A stretch of DNA of 64,000 nucleotides from Stappia sp. BW2 (GTDB lineage: Bacteria > Pseudomonadota > Alphaproteobacteria > Rhizobiales > Stappiaceae). The stretch lies in assembly GCF_008107695.1 (NCBI RefSeq), contig NZ_VIRG01000070.1, forward strand, positions 1,302,001 to 1,366,000, given 5' to 3'. Positions 43,267-52,135 of the stretch are shown here, piece after piece (the first letter of the stretch is position 1; the number at the start of each line of letters is the position of its first letter). The translations under genes and the position numbers were made by a program. The notes under the pieces were generated by a model. The model ran no database searches and was not told the origin of the DNA. It saw only the letters and a program-made list of their open reading frames with translations.

Positions 43267-46200
43267 GTGTTTGACAGCCTGCTGAAGGATCAGGCCAACG
43301 TGACGCTTGCCGGCGTACCGGATGGCGCTGAAAGCTACGCTCTTGCAAGGCTGCTTGCCGAATCCGGTTCGCAGGGTCTTGCCCTGGTGTTTGTCGCCCG
43401 CGATGCCACGCGTATGGCCATGGTCAGCGAAGCGCTCCAGTTTTTCGATCCGACAGTCGAAATCCTTCAACTACCCGCCTGGGACTGCCTGCCATACGAC
43501 CGCGTTTCCCCCAATGCGGCCATCAGTGCACGCCGCCTGCTGGCACTTGGCCAACTTGCGCGCGGCATGAAGGAAGGCAAGAAGACCGTTTTGATGACGA
43601 CGCTCAACGCGGCTCTACAGCGTGTTCCCGAGCGTTCGTTCATGGCTGATCAGACTTTCTCCATGGCACCGGGTAACCGGGTCGATATGACGGCGATTTC
43701 GACTTGGTTGGAAATGAACGGCTTTTCGCGAACCCCGACGGTGCGTGAGACCGGTGAATATGCAGTGCGTGGCGGCATTGTCGATCTGTTCGCGCCGGGC
43801 GAGGAAGAGCCGGTACGGCTCGATTTCTTTGGTGATACGCTGGAATCGATCCGCTCGTTCAATGCGGAGACGCAACGAACCTCCAAACAGCTGAAGCGGC
43901 TTGATCTGGTTCCCATGAGCGAGGTCGTCCTTTCAGAGGAAGCCATCTCGCGCTTTCGCCGTTCCTACCTTGCCAATTTCGGTGCGGCCAGCCGCGAGGA
44001 CGTGCTCTATCAATCGATCAGTGACGGCCGCCGCTATGCAGGCATGGAACACTGGTTGCCGTTGTTCCATGACCGGCTGGAAACCCTGTTCGATTACATC
44101 GGCGATGCGCCGGTTGTTCTCGACACCAGCATGGGCGACGCGGTGCGTGAACGGGTCGACCAGATCAACGAATATTATCGCGCGCGCCAGGAAGCGCGTG
44201 AAATGGGGGCAAGCGCCGGAACGGTGCCCTACATGCCGGTGGAGCCGGCGACTCTTTATTTCACTGAAGAGGAGTGGCGCGCAGCTGTTGCAGATCGGGC
44301 AAGCGCTGCGCTTGATCCCTTTACCCCGCCACCAGGCACCGGCAAGAAAATTGTCGAGCTCGGCGGGCGTCAGGGGCGGAGTTTCGCTGCCGAGCGGGCT
44401 GCGGGCGATATCAATATTTTCGATGCGTTGACTGCCCATGTGCGCGAGCTGCAAAAGCAAGGCAAACGTACGGTGATTGCCTGCTGGTCGGAAGGCTCGC
44501 GGGACCGTCTCGGTCAGATCCTGGAAGATCATGGTCTTGGGGCCGTCAAGAACGCTGAGACACTGAAAGACATTGAGGGTCTTCCCGCAAAAACGACTGC
44601 TTTGTGCATTCTCGGCATCGAGCATGGCTTCGAGCTCAAAGACGTCGTCTTCATTGGCGAGCAGGACATTCTTGGTGACCGCCTGGTGCGCAAGTCGCGC
44701 CGCAAGGCAAAGGGCGCCAATGTCATCACCGAAGCGACGGGCCTTTCGGAAGGCGATCTCGTGGTTCATGTCGACCACGGTATCGGTCGTTTCATCGGCC
44801 TCAAGACCATTGAAGCTGTCGGCGCGCCGCATGACTGCCTGGAGCTGCAATACGCCGGTGGTGACAAACTCTATCTTCCGGTCGAAAACATCGAACTTCT
44901 GTCCCGCTACGGGTCGGAAGACCAGGAAGCTCAGCTCGACAAACTTGGCGGCGGTGCCTGGCAGGCCCGCAAGGCCAAGCTCAAGAAGCGTATTCTTGAA
45001 ATTGCCGACGGGCTGATCAAGACTGCGGCGCAGCGTGCGCTCAAGACGGCACCGGTGGTGGAAACGCCGGACGGTGTCTACGACGAGTTCGCAACAAAGT
45101 TCCCCTATGAAGAAACAGACGATCAGCTGACGGCCATCGATGCCGTTTTCGAGGATCTTTCCTCCGGCCGGCCCATGGACCGGCTGGTATGCGGCGACGT
45201 GGGCTTCGGCAAGACCGAAGTCGCACTTCGCGCGGCCTTCATTGCCGCCATGTCCGGTCGGCAGGTGGCTGTGGTGGTGCCGACGACGCTTTTGGCCCGC
45301 CAACACTTCAAGACCTTTGCCGAACGCTTTCACGGCCTGCCGATCAACGTGGCCCATGCGTCCCGCCTGGTGCCGACCAAGCAGCTGAACCTTACGAAGA
45401 AGGGTATTGCCGACGGGTCCGTTGATATTGTCGTCGGTACCCATGCGTTGCTCGGCAAGTCCATCGAGTTCCGTGATCTCGGCCTTCTGATCATCGATGA
45501 GGAACAGCATTTCGGCGTGAAGCACAAAGAGCGGCTGAAGGAGTTGAAGTCGGACATTCACGTGCTGACGCTTTCGGCTACACCGATCCCGCGGACATTG
45601 CAGCTTGCGCTGACCGGCGTGCGTGAACTGTCGCTGATCGCTACGCCGCCGGTGGACCGGCTGGCGGTACGAACCTTCGTCTCGCCATTCGATCCGCTGG
45701 TGGTTCGTGAAGCGCTTCTGCGTGAGCACTATCGCGGCGGACAAAGCTTCTATGTCTGTCCGCGTCTGGCGGATATCGCCGAGCGCCTGGAGTTCCTGGA
45801 AAATCAGGTGCCTGAATTGAAAGTGGCGGTCGCTCATGGCCAGATGCCGCCGGGCGAGCTGGAAGACGTCATGAATGCCTTCTATGAGGGCAAGTATAAC
45901 GTGCTTCTGTCCACGACCATCGTGGAGTCCGGCCTGGATATTCCCACCGCTAACACATTGATCGTGCACAGGGCCGACATGTTCGGACTTGCGCAGCTCT
46001 ATCAGTTGCGGGGCCGCGTCGGCCGGTCCAAGACCCGTGCCTATGCGCTCTTTACCGTTCCTGCCAACAAGACGCTTACGACAACGGCTGAACGGCGACT
46101 CAAGGTGCTTCAGTCACTGGAAACTCTTGGGGCCGGCTTCCAGCTGGCAAGCCACGATCTCGACATTCGCGGGGCAGGGAACCTGCTTGGCGAAGAACAA

Positions 46201-46752
46201 TCCGGTCACATCAAGGAAGTCGGCTTCGAGCTGTATCAACAGATGCTGGAAGAGGCGGTTGCCCAGCTCAAGGATGGCGGAGCGGATTTTGGCGACGAGC
46301 AATGGTCGCCGCAAATCAACATCGGCACGCCGGTGCTCATCCCGGAAGACTATGTCGCCGACCTGCAGCTACGCCTTCAGCTCTATCGCCGCCTGGGGGA
46401 TGTTACCGAGGCTGAGGAAATCGATTCCTTTGGTGCGGAACTGATCGACCGTTTTGGACCGCTTCCGGAAGAAGTGCAGCATCTGCTCAAGATCGTCTTC
46501 ATCAAGGGGCTATGTCGCAAAGCCAATGTCGAAAAGGTCGATGCCGGTCCGAAGGGAATCGTCATCACGTTCCGCAACAGCGAATTTTCTAATCCTGCAG
46601 GGCTGGTTTCCTATATTGCCGAACAGGGAGTGCTTGCAAAGATCAGGCCGGATCAAAAGGTGGTTCTGACGCGCGACTGGGAAAAAACAGACGCTCGTTT
46701 GAAAGGCACTGCAACGGTGCTGACCAAGCTGGCGCGGTTAGCGGCTGCCTGA
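43267..46752 (+). CDS. mfd: Transcription-repair coupling factor Mfd
   Basis: Protein of 1161 residues with a GTG start. The UvrB-homology region is N-terminal. The RNA polymerase-interacting domain begins near GDLVVHVDHGIGRF. The translocase has Walker A GDVGFGKT at 643-650, DEEQ in IIDEEQHFGV and QLRGRVGRS. The C-terminal domain ends the protein. It removes RNA polymerase stalled at DNA lesions and recruits UvrA. Confidence 0.98.
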   Translation: MFDSLLKDQANVTLAGVPDGAESYALARLLAESGSQGLALVFVARDATRMAMVSEALQFFDPTVEILQLPAWDCLPYDRVSPNAAISARRLLALGQLARGMKEGKKTVLMTTLNAALQRVPERSFMADQTFSMAPGNRVDMTAISTWLEMNGFSRTPTVRETGEYAVRGGIVDLFAPGEEEPVRLDFFGDTLESIRSFNAETQRTSKQLKRLDLVPMSEVVLSEEAISRFRRSYLANFGAASREDVLYQSISDGRRYAGMEHWLPLFHDRLETLFDYIGDAPVVLDTSMGDAVRERVDQINEYYRARQEAREMGASAGTVPYMPVEPATLYFTEEEWRAAVADRASAALDPFTPPPGTGKKIVELGGRQGRSFAAERAAGDINIFDALTAHVRELQKQGKRTVIACWSEGSRDRLGQILEDHGLGAVKNAETLKDIEGLPAKTTALCILGIEHGFELKDVVFIGEQDILGDRLVRKSRRKAKGANVITEATGLSEGDLVVHVDHGIGRFIGLKTIEAVGAPHDCLELQYAGGDKLYLPVENIELLSRYGSEDQEAQLDKLGGGAWQARKAKLKKRILEIADGLIKTAAQRALKTAPVVETPDGVYDEFATKFPYEETDDQLTAIDAVFEDLSSGRPMDRLVCGDVGFGKTEVALRAAFIAAMSGRQVAVVVPTTLLARQHFKTFAERFHGLPINVAHASRLVPTKQLNLTKKGIADGSVDIVVGTHALLGKSIEFRDLGLLIIDEEQHFGVKHKERLKELKSDIHVLTLSATPIPRTLQLALTGVRELSLIATPPVDRLAVRTFVSPFDPLVVREALLREHYRGGQSFYVCPRLADIAERLEFLENQVPELKVAVAHGQMPPGELEDVMNAFYEGKYNVLLSTTIVESGLDIPTANTLIVHRADMFGLAQLYQLRGRVGRSKTRAYALFTVPANKTLTTTAERRLKVLQSLETLGAGFQLASHDLDIRGAGNLLGEEQSGHIKEVGFELYQQMLEEAVAQLKDGGADFGDEQWSPQINIGTPVLIPEDYVADLQLRLQLYRRLGDVTEAEEIDSFGAELIDRFGPLPEEVQHLLKIVFIKGLCRKANVEKVDAGPKGIVITFRNSEFSNPAGLVSYIAEQGVLAKIRPDQKVVLTRDWEKTDARLKGTATVLTKLARLAAA

Positions 46753-46947
46753 AGCGGGGCGCAACATCCAAAGCATGTTGTACGTTGAAGGCGAGACCAT
46801 CTGGGTAATTCGGGTGTTCGCCATATTCAGCCAGATGTTTGGGTTCCAGCTCAGAACTCGGATTTTCCCAACTTGCCTGCAATAACATTTGGAGATGATG
46901 TTCGGGCACAATCGGCGACCTCAAGGCGGATGCAAGTCAAACGGGCT
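46753..46947. other. Spacer between convergent mfd and pcm
   Basis: About 195 bases between convergent genes. A minus-strand frame (46643-46924) crosses it but runs 110 bases into mfd and has no recognised content. No strong terminator is seen; CAACATCCAAAGCATGTTG (46764-46782) is a weak dyad. Confidence 0.35.
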
Positions 46948-47604
46948 TCAATCCCAGACCGTCCAGCCTTCCGCGCCGACAAGCGGTACGTAGGAAACTG
47001 TGCCGTGAGTGTCTGTTTCGAACGCCGCTTCTGAAATCCGGCGCACCCTCAACAAATCTTGCAGCCGCCGTGACTGGCCAACCGGAATCACCAGGCTCCC
47101 TCCAACTTTGAGTTGTGTTTTCAGAGAATCAGGAACCATCGGCGCACCCGCGGCTACAGCGATTGCATCAAAGGGCGCTTTGGCTGGACATCCAAGAGTG
47201 CCGTCGGTGCAAAGGACCTCAACATTGCTGCAGCCTGCCTTCTCTAGATTTTCCCGTGCCAACCGGGCAATGTCCGGAAAACGTTCAAGTGTGACAACCT
47301 GATCCGCCAGCTGTGCAAGCACGGCCGCCGCGTAGCCCGACCCGGCTCCAACCTCAAGAATCTTGCCGTTTTCCGCGCTTTCGAGGAGTTCGCAGGTGAG
47401 AGCGACCACGTAGGGCTGGGAGATTGTCTGACCATGACCGATGGACAGCGGCCGATCCCAATAAGCGCGGCTTTTCTGGTCCTGGGGAACAAAAAGATGA
47501 CGAGGGACACTGTACATGGCAGCCAATACCCTTTCGTCACGAATGCCGCGTGCCCGCAACTGCAGTTCGACCATTTCTGCGCGGGCAGACGCGAATTGAT
47601 CCAT
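46948..47604 (-). CDS. pcm: Protein-L-isoaspartate O-methyltransferase
   Basis: Protein of 218 residues, normal for the family. The SAM-binding motif I is EVGAGSGYAAAVLAQL (about 80-95), preceded by the Pcm-specific QTISQPYVVALTCELL. The enzyme methylates isoaspartyl residues in aged proteins so they can be repaired. It is convergent with mfd and divergent from ftsB. Confidence 0.95.
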   Translation of the reverse strand: MDQFASARAEMVELQLRARGIRDERVLAAMYSVPRHLFVPQDQKSRAYWDRPLSIGHGQTISQPYVVALTCELLESAENGKILEVGAGSGYAAAVLAQLADQVVTLERFPDIARLARENLEKAGCSNVEVLCTDGTLGCPAKAPFDAIAVAAGAPMVPDSLKTQLKVGGSLVIPVGQSRRLQDLLRVRRISEAAFETDTHGTVSYVPLVGAEGWTVWD

Positions 47605-47730
47605 AAAAGACTGCTCCTGCCCGGTACAAATTTACCGTGCATTTGATGGTCGGTATCAAGACTCTATTAAACCTAAGTCCGCATAGTGGGCAGACCAAGA
47701 GGCCATTGTATCAGCGTTAAGGTCCAAAGA

Positions 47731-48072
47731 GTGCCCCGAGCAGCTACCCGTCAGCGAAAACAATCCTTTCTCCGCCGATTGATCACGCCCGCAATCGCTA
47801 TTGCGGCGCTTGGTTATTTTGGCTTTCATGCCATGAGCGGCGAACTCGGCATGGTTGGCCGAGCCATGATCGAGCGTCAGGTGTCGGAACTTGAAACGGA
47901 ATTGGCCGACCTGACCGCACAACGTCAGGAACTGGTTGCCAAGGTCAGTCTTCTTCGGCCGGAGAGCCTCGATCCGGATATGCTGGATGAGCGTGCGAGG
48001 CTCAATCTGAATTTGGTCCATCCTTACGAGTTGGTAGTGCTGCGGCCCGGGCACCGTTACGGTGTTAACTGA
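47731..48072 (+). CDS. ftsB: FtsB/DivIC-type septum formation initiator
   Basis: About 113 residues from a GTG at 47731 (AAGG about 9 bases upstream); a GTG at 47686 is an alternative. It has a basic N-terminus, one TM helix (about 16-33), then a periplasmic coiled coil (IERQVSELETELADLTAQRQELVAK by parts) and a short C-terminal block (DPDMLDERARLNLNLVHPYELVVL), the standard FtsB plan. It would form the FtsQLB divisome complex. In alphaproteobacteria the gene usually precedes the pdh operon, as here. Confidence 0.9.
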   Translation: MPRAATRQRKQSFLRRLITPAIAIAALGYFGFHAMSGELGMVGRAMIERQVSELETELADLTAQRQELVAKVSLLRPESLDPDMLDERARLNLNLVHPYELVVLRPGHRYGVN

Positions 48073-48247
48073 CTTTTGGTTGATTTTGGATAATTAACAA
48101 TAAATCGGTTAATCAGGGTATTCTCTATAAAAATCATCATCCTATCTCAATTGGTGCAGTGCGAGATATGTGGATTGGATTGACAGACCCAACCGGATAA
48201 GTTGCTCCTACCTATCTTAGGGGAAACGTCACGCCGAGATGAGGGTT

Positions 48248-49297
48248 ATGGCCACAGCAAGAAAAACTACTTCCGCCAGCTCCAAGAGCACTAGCCGGAC
48301 ACGCAGCTCCGCCAAGAAGGCGCAGCCTGCGATCGCCAAGTTCGATAAGGACGAAGAACTTCACGCTTACCGCGAAATGCTTCTCATCCGCCGTTTTGAG
48401 GAAAAAGCCGGACAATTGTACGGTATGGGCCTCATCGGTGGATTTTGTCATTTGTATATCGGACAGGAAGCTGTCGTCGTCGGTATGCAGATGGCCAAGA
48501 AAGACGGCGATCAGATGATCACCGGTTACCGGGACCACGGCCACATGCTGGCGATGGACCTTGATCCGAAAGGCGTGATGGCGGAATTGACCGGTCGTCG
48601 CGGCGGCTTGTCGAAAGGCAAGGGCGGCTCCATGCACATGTTCTCCAAGGAGAAACATTTCTATGGCGGCCATGGCATCGTTGGTGCCCAGGTGTCCCTC
48701 GGCACCGGTCTCGGATTTGCCAACAAGTACCGTGAGAACGGCAACGTGGCGATGGCCTTCTTCGGAGACGGTGCGTCCAACCAGGGACAGGTCTACGAGA
48801 GCTTCAACATGGCCGAGCTCTGGAAGCTTCCGGTCGTTTATGTCGTTGAGAACAACAAATATGGCATGGGCACCAGCGTCGCCCGGGCATCTGCTACCAC
48901 GGATCTCTCCCAGCGTGGAGACTCCTTCGGCATTCCAGGCAAGCAGGTCGACGGTATGGATGTGCGCGCCGTAAAGGCAGCCTCTGAAGAGGCGCTGGAA
49001 TGGTGTCGTGAGGGCAAGGGGCCGTTCATTCTCGAAATGATCACCTACCGCTATCGCGGCCACTCCATGTCGGATCCGGCGAAATACCGCTCCAAGGACG
49101 AAGTCCAGAAGATGCGGACCGAACACGACCCGATCGAGCAGGTGCGTGCGCGCCTCATGGAAAATGGATGGGCTTCCGAAGACGATCTCAAGGGGATCGA
49201 CAAGGAAGTTCGTGCCCGGGTCGCGGAAGCCGCCGAATTTGCCCAGACAGATCCGGAACCGGATGCGTCTGAACTCTATACCGACATTCTGCTCTAA
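48248..49297 (+). CDS. pdhA: Pyruvate dehydrogenase E1 component, alpha subunit
   Basis: Protein of 349 residues from the ATG at 48248; an ATG at 48239 lies on the ribosome site GAGGG and is less likely. The N-terminus is Ser/Thr/Lys/Ala-rich. The TPP-binding motif is GDGASNQGQVYESFNMAELW, ending in VENN. SMHMF and RYRGHSMSDP are conserved E1-alpha blocks. With the next gene it forms the E1 heterotetramer that decarboxylates pyruvate. Confidence 0.97.
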   Translation: MATARKTTSASSKSTSRTRSSAKKAQPAIAKFDKDEELHAYREMLLIRRFEEKAGQLYGMGLIGGFCHLYIGQEAVVVGMQMAKKDGDQMITGYRDHGHMLAMDLDPKGVMAELTGRRGGLSKGKGGSMHMFSKEKHFYGGHGIVGAQVSLGTGLGFANKYRENGNVAMAFFGDGASNQGQVYESFNMAELWKLPVVYVVENNKYGMGTSVARASATTDLSQRGDSFGIPGKQVDGMDVRAVKAASEEALEWCREGKGPFILEMITYRYRGHSMSDPAKYRSKDEVQKMRTEHDPIEQVRARLMENGWASEDDLKGIDKEVRARVAEAAEFAQTDPEPDASELYTDILL

Positions 49298-49311
49298 GGC
49301 CGGGGGACAAC

Positions 49312-50703
49312 ATGCCGATTGACATTTTGATGCCGGCGCTTTCGCCGACGATGGAAGAAGGCAAGCTCGCCAAGTGGCTCAAGGCCGAGGGTGACACCAT
49401 TTCCGCAGGCGATGTGATCGCCGAAATTGAGACCGACAAAGCCACCATGGAGGTTGAAGCGGTCGACGAGGGCACACTTGGTAAGATCCTGGTTGCCGAA
49501 GGGACTGACAACGTCAAGGTGAATGCCAAGATCGCGATTCTGTTGGCCGAAGGCGAAGACGCCAGTGCCATGGACTCCGGCGGGGATGCACCTGCTGCAG
49601 ATAAGCCGGCCCCGGCTCAGGCCGAAGCTTCGAGCGCTCCGGCTGTCGCGTCCGCACCAACACCGGCAGCACCTGCGCCGGAGACTGCCGATGATCCGGA
49701 AGTTCCGGAAGGCACTCAAATGAAGTCCTCCACCGTGCGCGAAGCTCTGCGCGATGCCATGGCCGAGGAAATGCGCCGCGATCCCGACGTGTTCGTCATG
49801 GGGGAAGAGGTTGCCGAATACCAGGGCGCCTACAAGATCACCCAGGGCCTGCTCGACGAGTTTACCGCCAAACGTGTCATCGACACGCCGATCACCGAAC
49901 ATGGCTTTGCCGGCCTTGGTGTTGGCGCCGCGATGGCGGGTCTGAAGCCGATCGTTGAGTTTATGACCTTCAATTTCGCCATGCAGGCGATTGACCAGAT
50001 CATCAACTCGGCTGCCAAGACGCTGTACATGTCCGGTGGACAGATGGGCGCTCCGATTGTTTTCCGCGGTCCGAATGGCGCCGCGGCTCGCGTTGGGGCC
50101 CAGCACTCGCAGGATTATGCCTCCTGGTATGCCCATGTTCCTGGCCTGAAGGTTATTCAGCCCTATTCGGCAGCGGACGCAAAGGGCCTTCTGAAGGCGG
50201 CCATCCGTGACCCGAACCCGGTCATCTTCCTGGAAAACGAAATCCTTTACGGCCATTCGTTCGAAATTCCGGACATGGACGATTTTGTCCTGCCTATCGG
50301 CAAGGCCAAGGTGGAACGTAGCGGAACGGACGTGACGCTGGTTTCCTGGGGTATCGGCATGACCTACACCATGAAAGCGGCTGATGAACTGGCAGGGATG
50401 GGAATCTCCGCCGAAGTCATCAATCTGCGCACGATCAGGCCGTTGGACATTGACACGGTGTTGGCATCCGTCCGCAAGACGGGCCGTATCGTGACGATCG
50501 AAGAAGCCTTCCCGATGTGCTCGGTATCTTCGGAAATCGCCTACCAGGTGCAGGAAAAAGCGTTCGACTATCTCGATGCGCCGATTCTTCGGGTGACCGG
50601 CAAGGACGTTCCTATGCCTTACGCCGCAAACTTGGAAAAGCTGGCTCTGCCGAACGTTGGCGAAGTCATCGATGCGGTTAAAGCCGTAACCTATACCGCC
50701 TGA
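49312..50703 (+). CDS. pdhB: Pyruvate dehydrogenase E1 component, beta subunit with N-terminal lipoyl domain
   Basis: Protein of 463 residues, longer than a plain E1-beta (about 330) because residues 1-80 are a lipoyl domain with K43 in IETDKATMEVEA. A Pro/Ala-rich linker (about 84-135) leads to the E1-beta fold (REALRDAMAEEMRRDPDVFVMGEEVAEYQGAY by parts). This fusion is typical of alphaproteobacteria, for example Sinorhizobium and Zymomonas. It lies 14 bases after pdhA. Confidence 0.97.
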   Translation: MPIDILMPALSPTMEEGKLAKWLKAEGDTISAGDVIAEIETDKATMEVEAVDEGTLGKILVAEGTDNVKVNAKIAILLAEGEDASAMDSGGDAPAADKPAPAQAEASSAPAVASAPTPAAPAPETADDPEVPEGTQMKSSTVREALRDAMAEEMRRDPDVFVMGEEVAEYQGAYKITQGLLDEFTAKRVIDTPITEHGFAGLGVGAAMAGLKPIVEFMTFNFAMQAIDQIINSAAKTLYMSGGQMGAPIVFRGPNGAAARVGAQHSQDYASWYAHVPGLKVIQPYSAADAKGLLKAAIRDPNPVIFLENEILYGHSFEIPDMDDFVLPIGKAKVERSGTDVTLVSWGIGMTYTMKAADELAGMGISAEVINLRTIRPLDIDTVLASVRKTGRIVTIEEAFPMCSVSSEIAYQVQEKAFDYLDAPILRVTGKDVPMPYAANLEKLALPNVGEVIDAVKAVTYTA

Positions 50704-50719
50704 GGCCAGGGAGACGGAC

Positions 50720-52063
50720 ATGCCAATCAATATTACCATGCCGGCCCTTTCTCCAACCATGGAGGAGGGCAACCTGGCCAAATGGCTGGTCAAGGAAGGC
50801 GATCAGGTTTCGGCTGGCGATGTGATCGCCGAGATCGAAACCGACAAAGCGACCATGGAAGTGGAAGCGGTTGACGAAGGAACGGTCGGCAAGATCGTCG
50901 TGCCTGCGGGAACCGCGGGCGTGAAGGTCAATGAGCTGATCGCCGTTCTTCTGGAAGACGGTGAAGACGCCAGTGCCATCGACACCTCGGGTGGGTCTGC
51001 TCCGGCAGAAAAGTCCGGTGGCGAAAAGGTGCCGGCCGTGCCGGAAAGTTCGCCGGCTATCGAAGTTGGGGCCAAGGCCGCGACGGATCCGGTTCCGGCT
51101 CCGAAAAACGCCGATGGCGACCGTATCTTCTCGTCGCCACTTGCCCGGCGCCTTGCCAAGCAGAACGATCTCGATCTGAAAGCGCTCTCCGGTTCCGGTC
51201 CTCATGGCCGCATCGTGAAGCGAGACATCGAGGCAGCTCTTAAAGCTGGTACAGGCAAGTCGGCTGCTGCTGCTGCTGAAGCTCCCAACGCGGCTGCCGC
51301 AGCATCTGCACCGGCAACCGGACCGTCCGCGGAGCAGGTTCTGAAACTGTTCGACAAGGACAGCTACGAACTCGTGCCGCATGACGGCATGCGCAAGACC
51401 ATTGCCAAGCGGCTTACAGAGTCCAAGCAGACCATTCCGCACTTCTATGTGACCGTGGACTGTGAACTTGATGCTTTGTTGGCGCTTCGCGCGCAACTCA
51501 ACGAAGCGGCCGCGAAGGACAAGGACGGCAAGCCGGCCTACAAGCTGTCTGTCAACGACATGACCATCAAGGCTCTGGCTCTTGCCCTTCGTGATGTTCC
51601 GGATGCGAATGTCTCCTGGACCGACGACAACATGGTCATGCACAAGCATGCCGATGTCGGTGTCGCTGTCTCCATTCCCGGTGGTCTGATCACGCCGATC
51701 ATTCGCAGAGCTGAAGAAAAGCCGCTTTCCGTCATTTCCAACGAGATGAAGGATTACGGCAAGCGGGCGAAAGAGCGGAAGCTGAAGCCGGAAGAATACC
51801 AGGGAGGCACAACAGCGGTCTCCAACATGGGCATGATGGGCGTGAAGAACTTCTCGGCCGTCGTCAACCCGCCGCACGCGACCATTCTGGCCGTTGGCGC
51901 TGGCGAAAAAAGGCCCGTGGTCAAGGACGGTGAACTGGCGGTTGCCATGGTGATGAGCGTCACGCTCTCGACCGATCACCGTTGTGTGGACGGCGCTCTT
52001 GGTGCCGAACTGCTGGCCGCCTTCAAAGGCTACATCGAAAATCCGATGAGCATGCTTGTCTAA
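50720..52063 (+). CDS. pdhC: Dihydrolipoamide acetyltransferase (E2 of pyruvate dehydrogenase)
   Basis: Protein of 447 residues: one lipoyl domain with K43 in IETDKATMEVEA, a Pro/Ala/Glu-rich linker, the E1/E3-binding domain (about 132-170, SPLARRLAKQNDLDLKALSG by parts), a second Ala-rich linker and the catalytic domain with the active site STDHRCVDGALGA near the end. It forms the core of the complex and transfers the acetyl group to CoA. Its lipoyl domain and that of pdhB are near-identical over the first 70 residues. Confidence 0.97.
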   Translation: MPINITMPALSPTMEEGNLAKWLVKEGDQVSAGDVIAEIETDKATMEVEAVDEGTVGKIVVPAGTAGVKVNELIAVLLEDGEDASAIDTSGGSAPAEKSGGEKVPAVPESSPAIEVGAKAATDPVPAPKNADGDRIFSSPLARRLAKQNDLDLKALSGSGPHGRIVKRDIEAALKAGTGKSAAAAAEAPNAAAAASAPATGPSAEQVLKLFDKDSYELVPHDGMRKTIAKRLTESKQTIPHFYVTVDCELDALLALRAQLNEAAAKDKDGKPAYKLSVNDMTIKALALALRDVPDANVSWTDDNMVMHKHADVGVAVSIPGGLITPIIRRAEEKPLSVISNEMKDYGKRAKERKLKPEEYQGGTTAVSNMGMMGVKNFSAVVNPPHATILAVGAGEKRPVVKDGELAVAMVMSVTLSTDHRCVDGALGAELLAAFKGYIENPMSMLV

Positions 52064-52073
52064 GCCTCATCTG

Positions 52074-52100
52074 CGGCGCGGGGGCAACTCCGCGCCGTTT
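52074..52100 (+). terminator. Hairpin with T-run between pdhC and lpd
   Basis: Stem CGGCGCGG (52074-52081) and CCGCGCCG (52090-52097), loop of 8 bases, followed by TTTT (52098-52101). This is a Rho-independent terminator form inside the operon, so lpd would be made at a lower level or from its own promoter; lpd also serves other complexes. Confidence 0.6.
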
Positions 52101-52135
52101 TCAATCGATGACATCAATCGCCGGGGAACAACACC

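Noticed and set aside
46643..46924. 93-residue minus-strand frame between mfd and pcm
   Set aside because: It overlaps mfd by about 110 bases, has no known similarity and no ribosome site.
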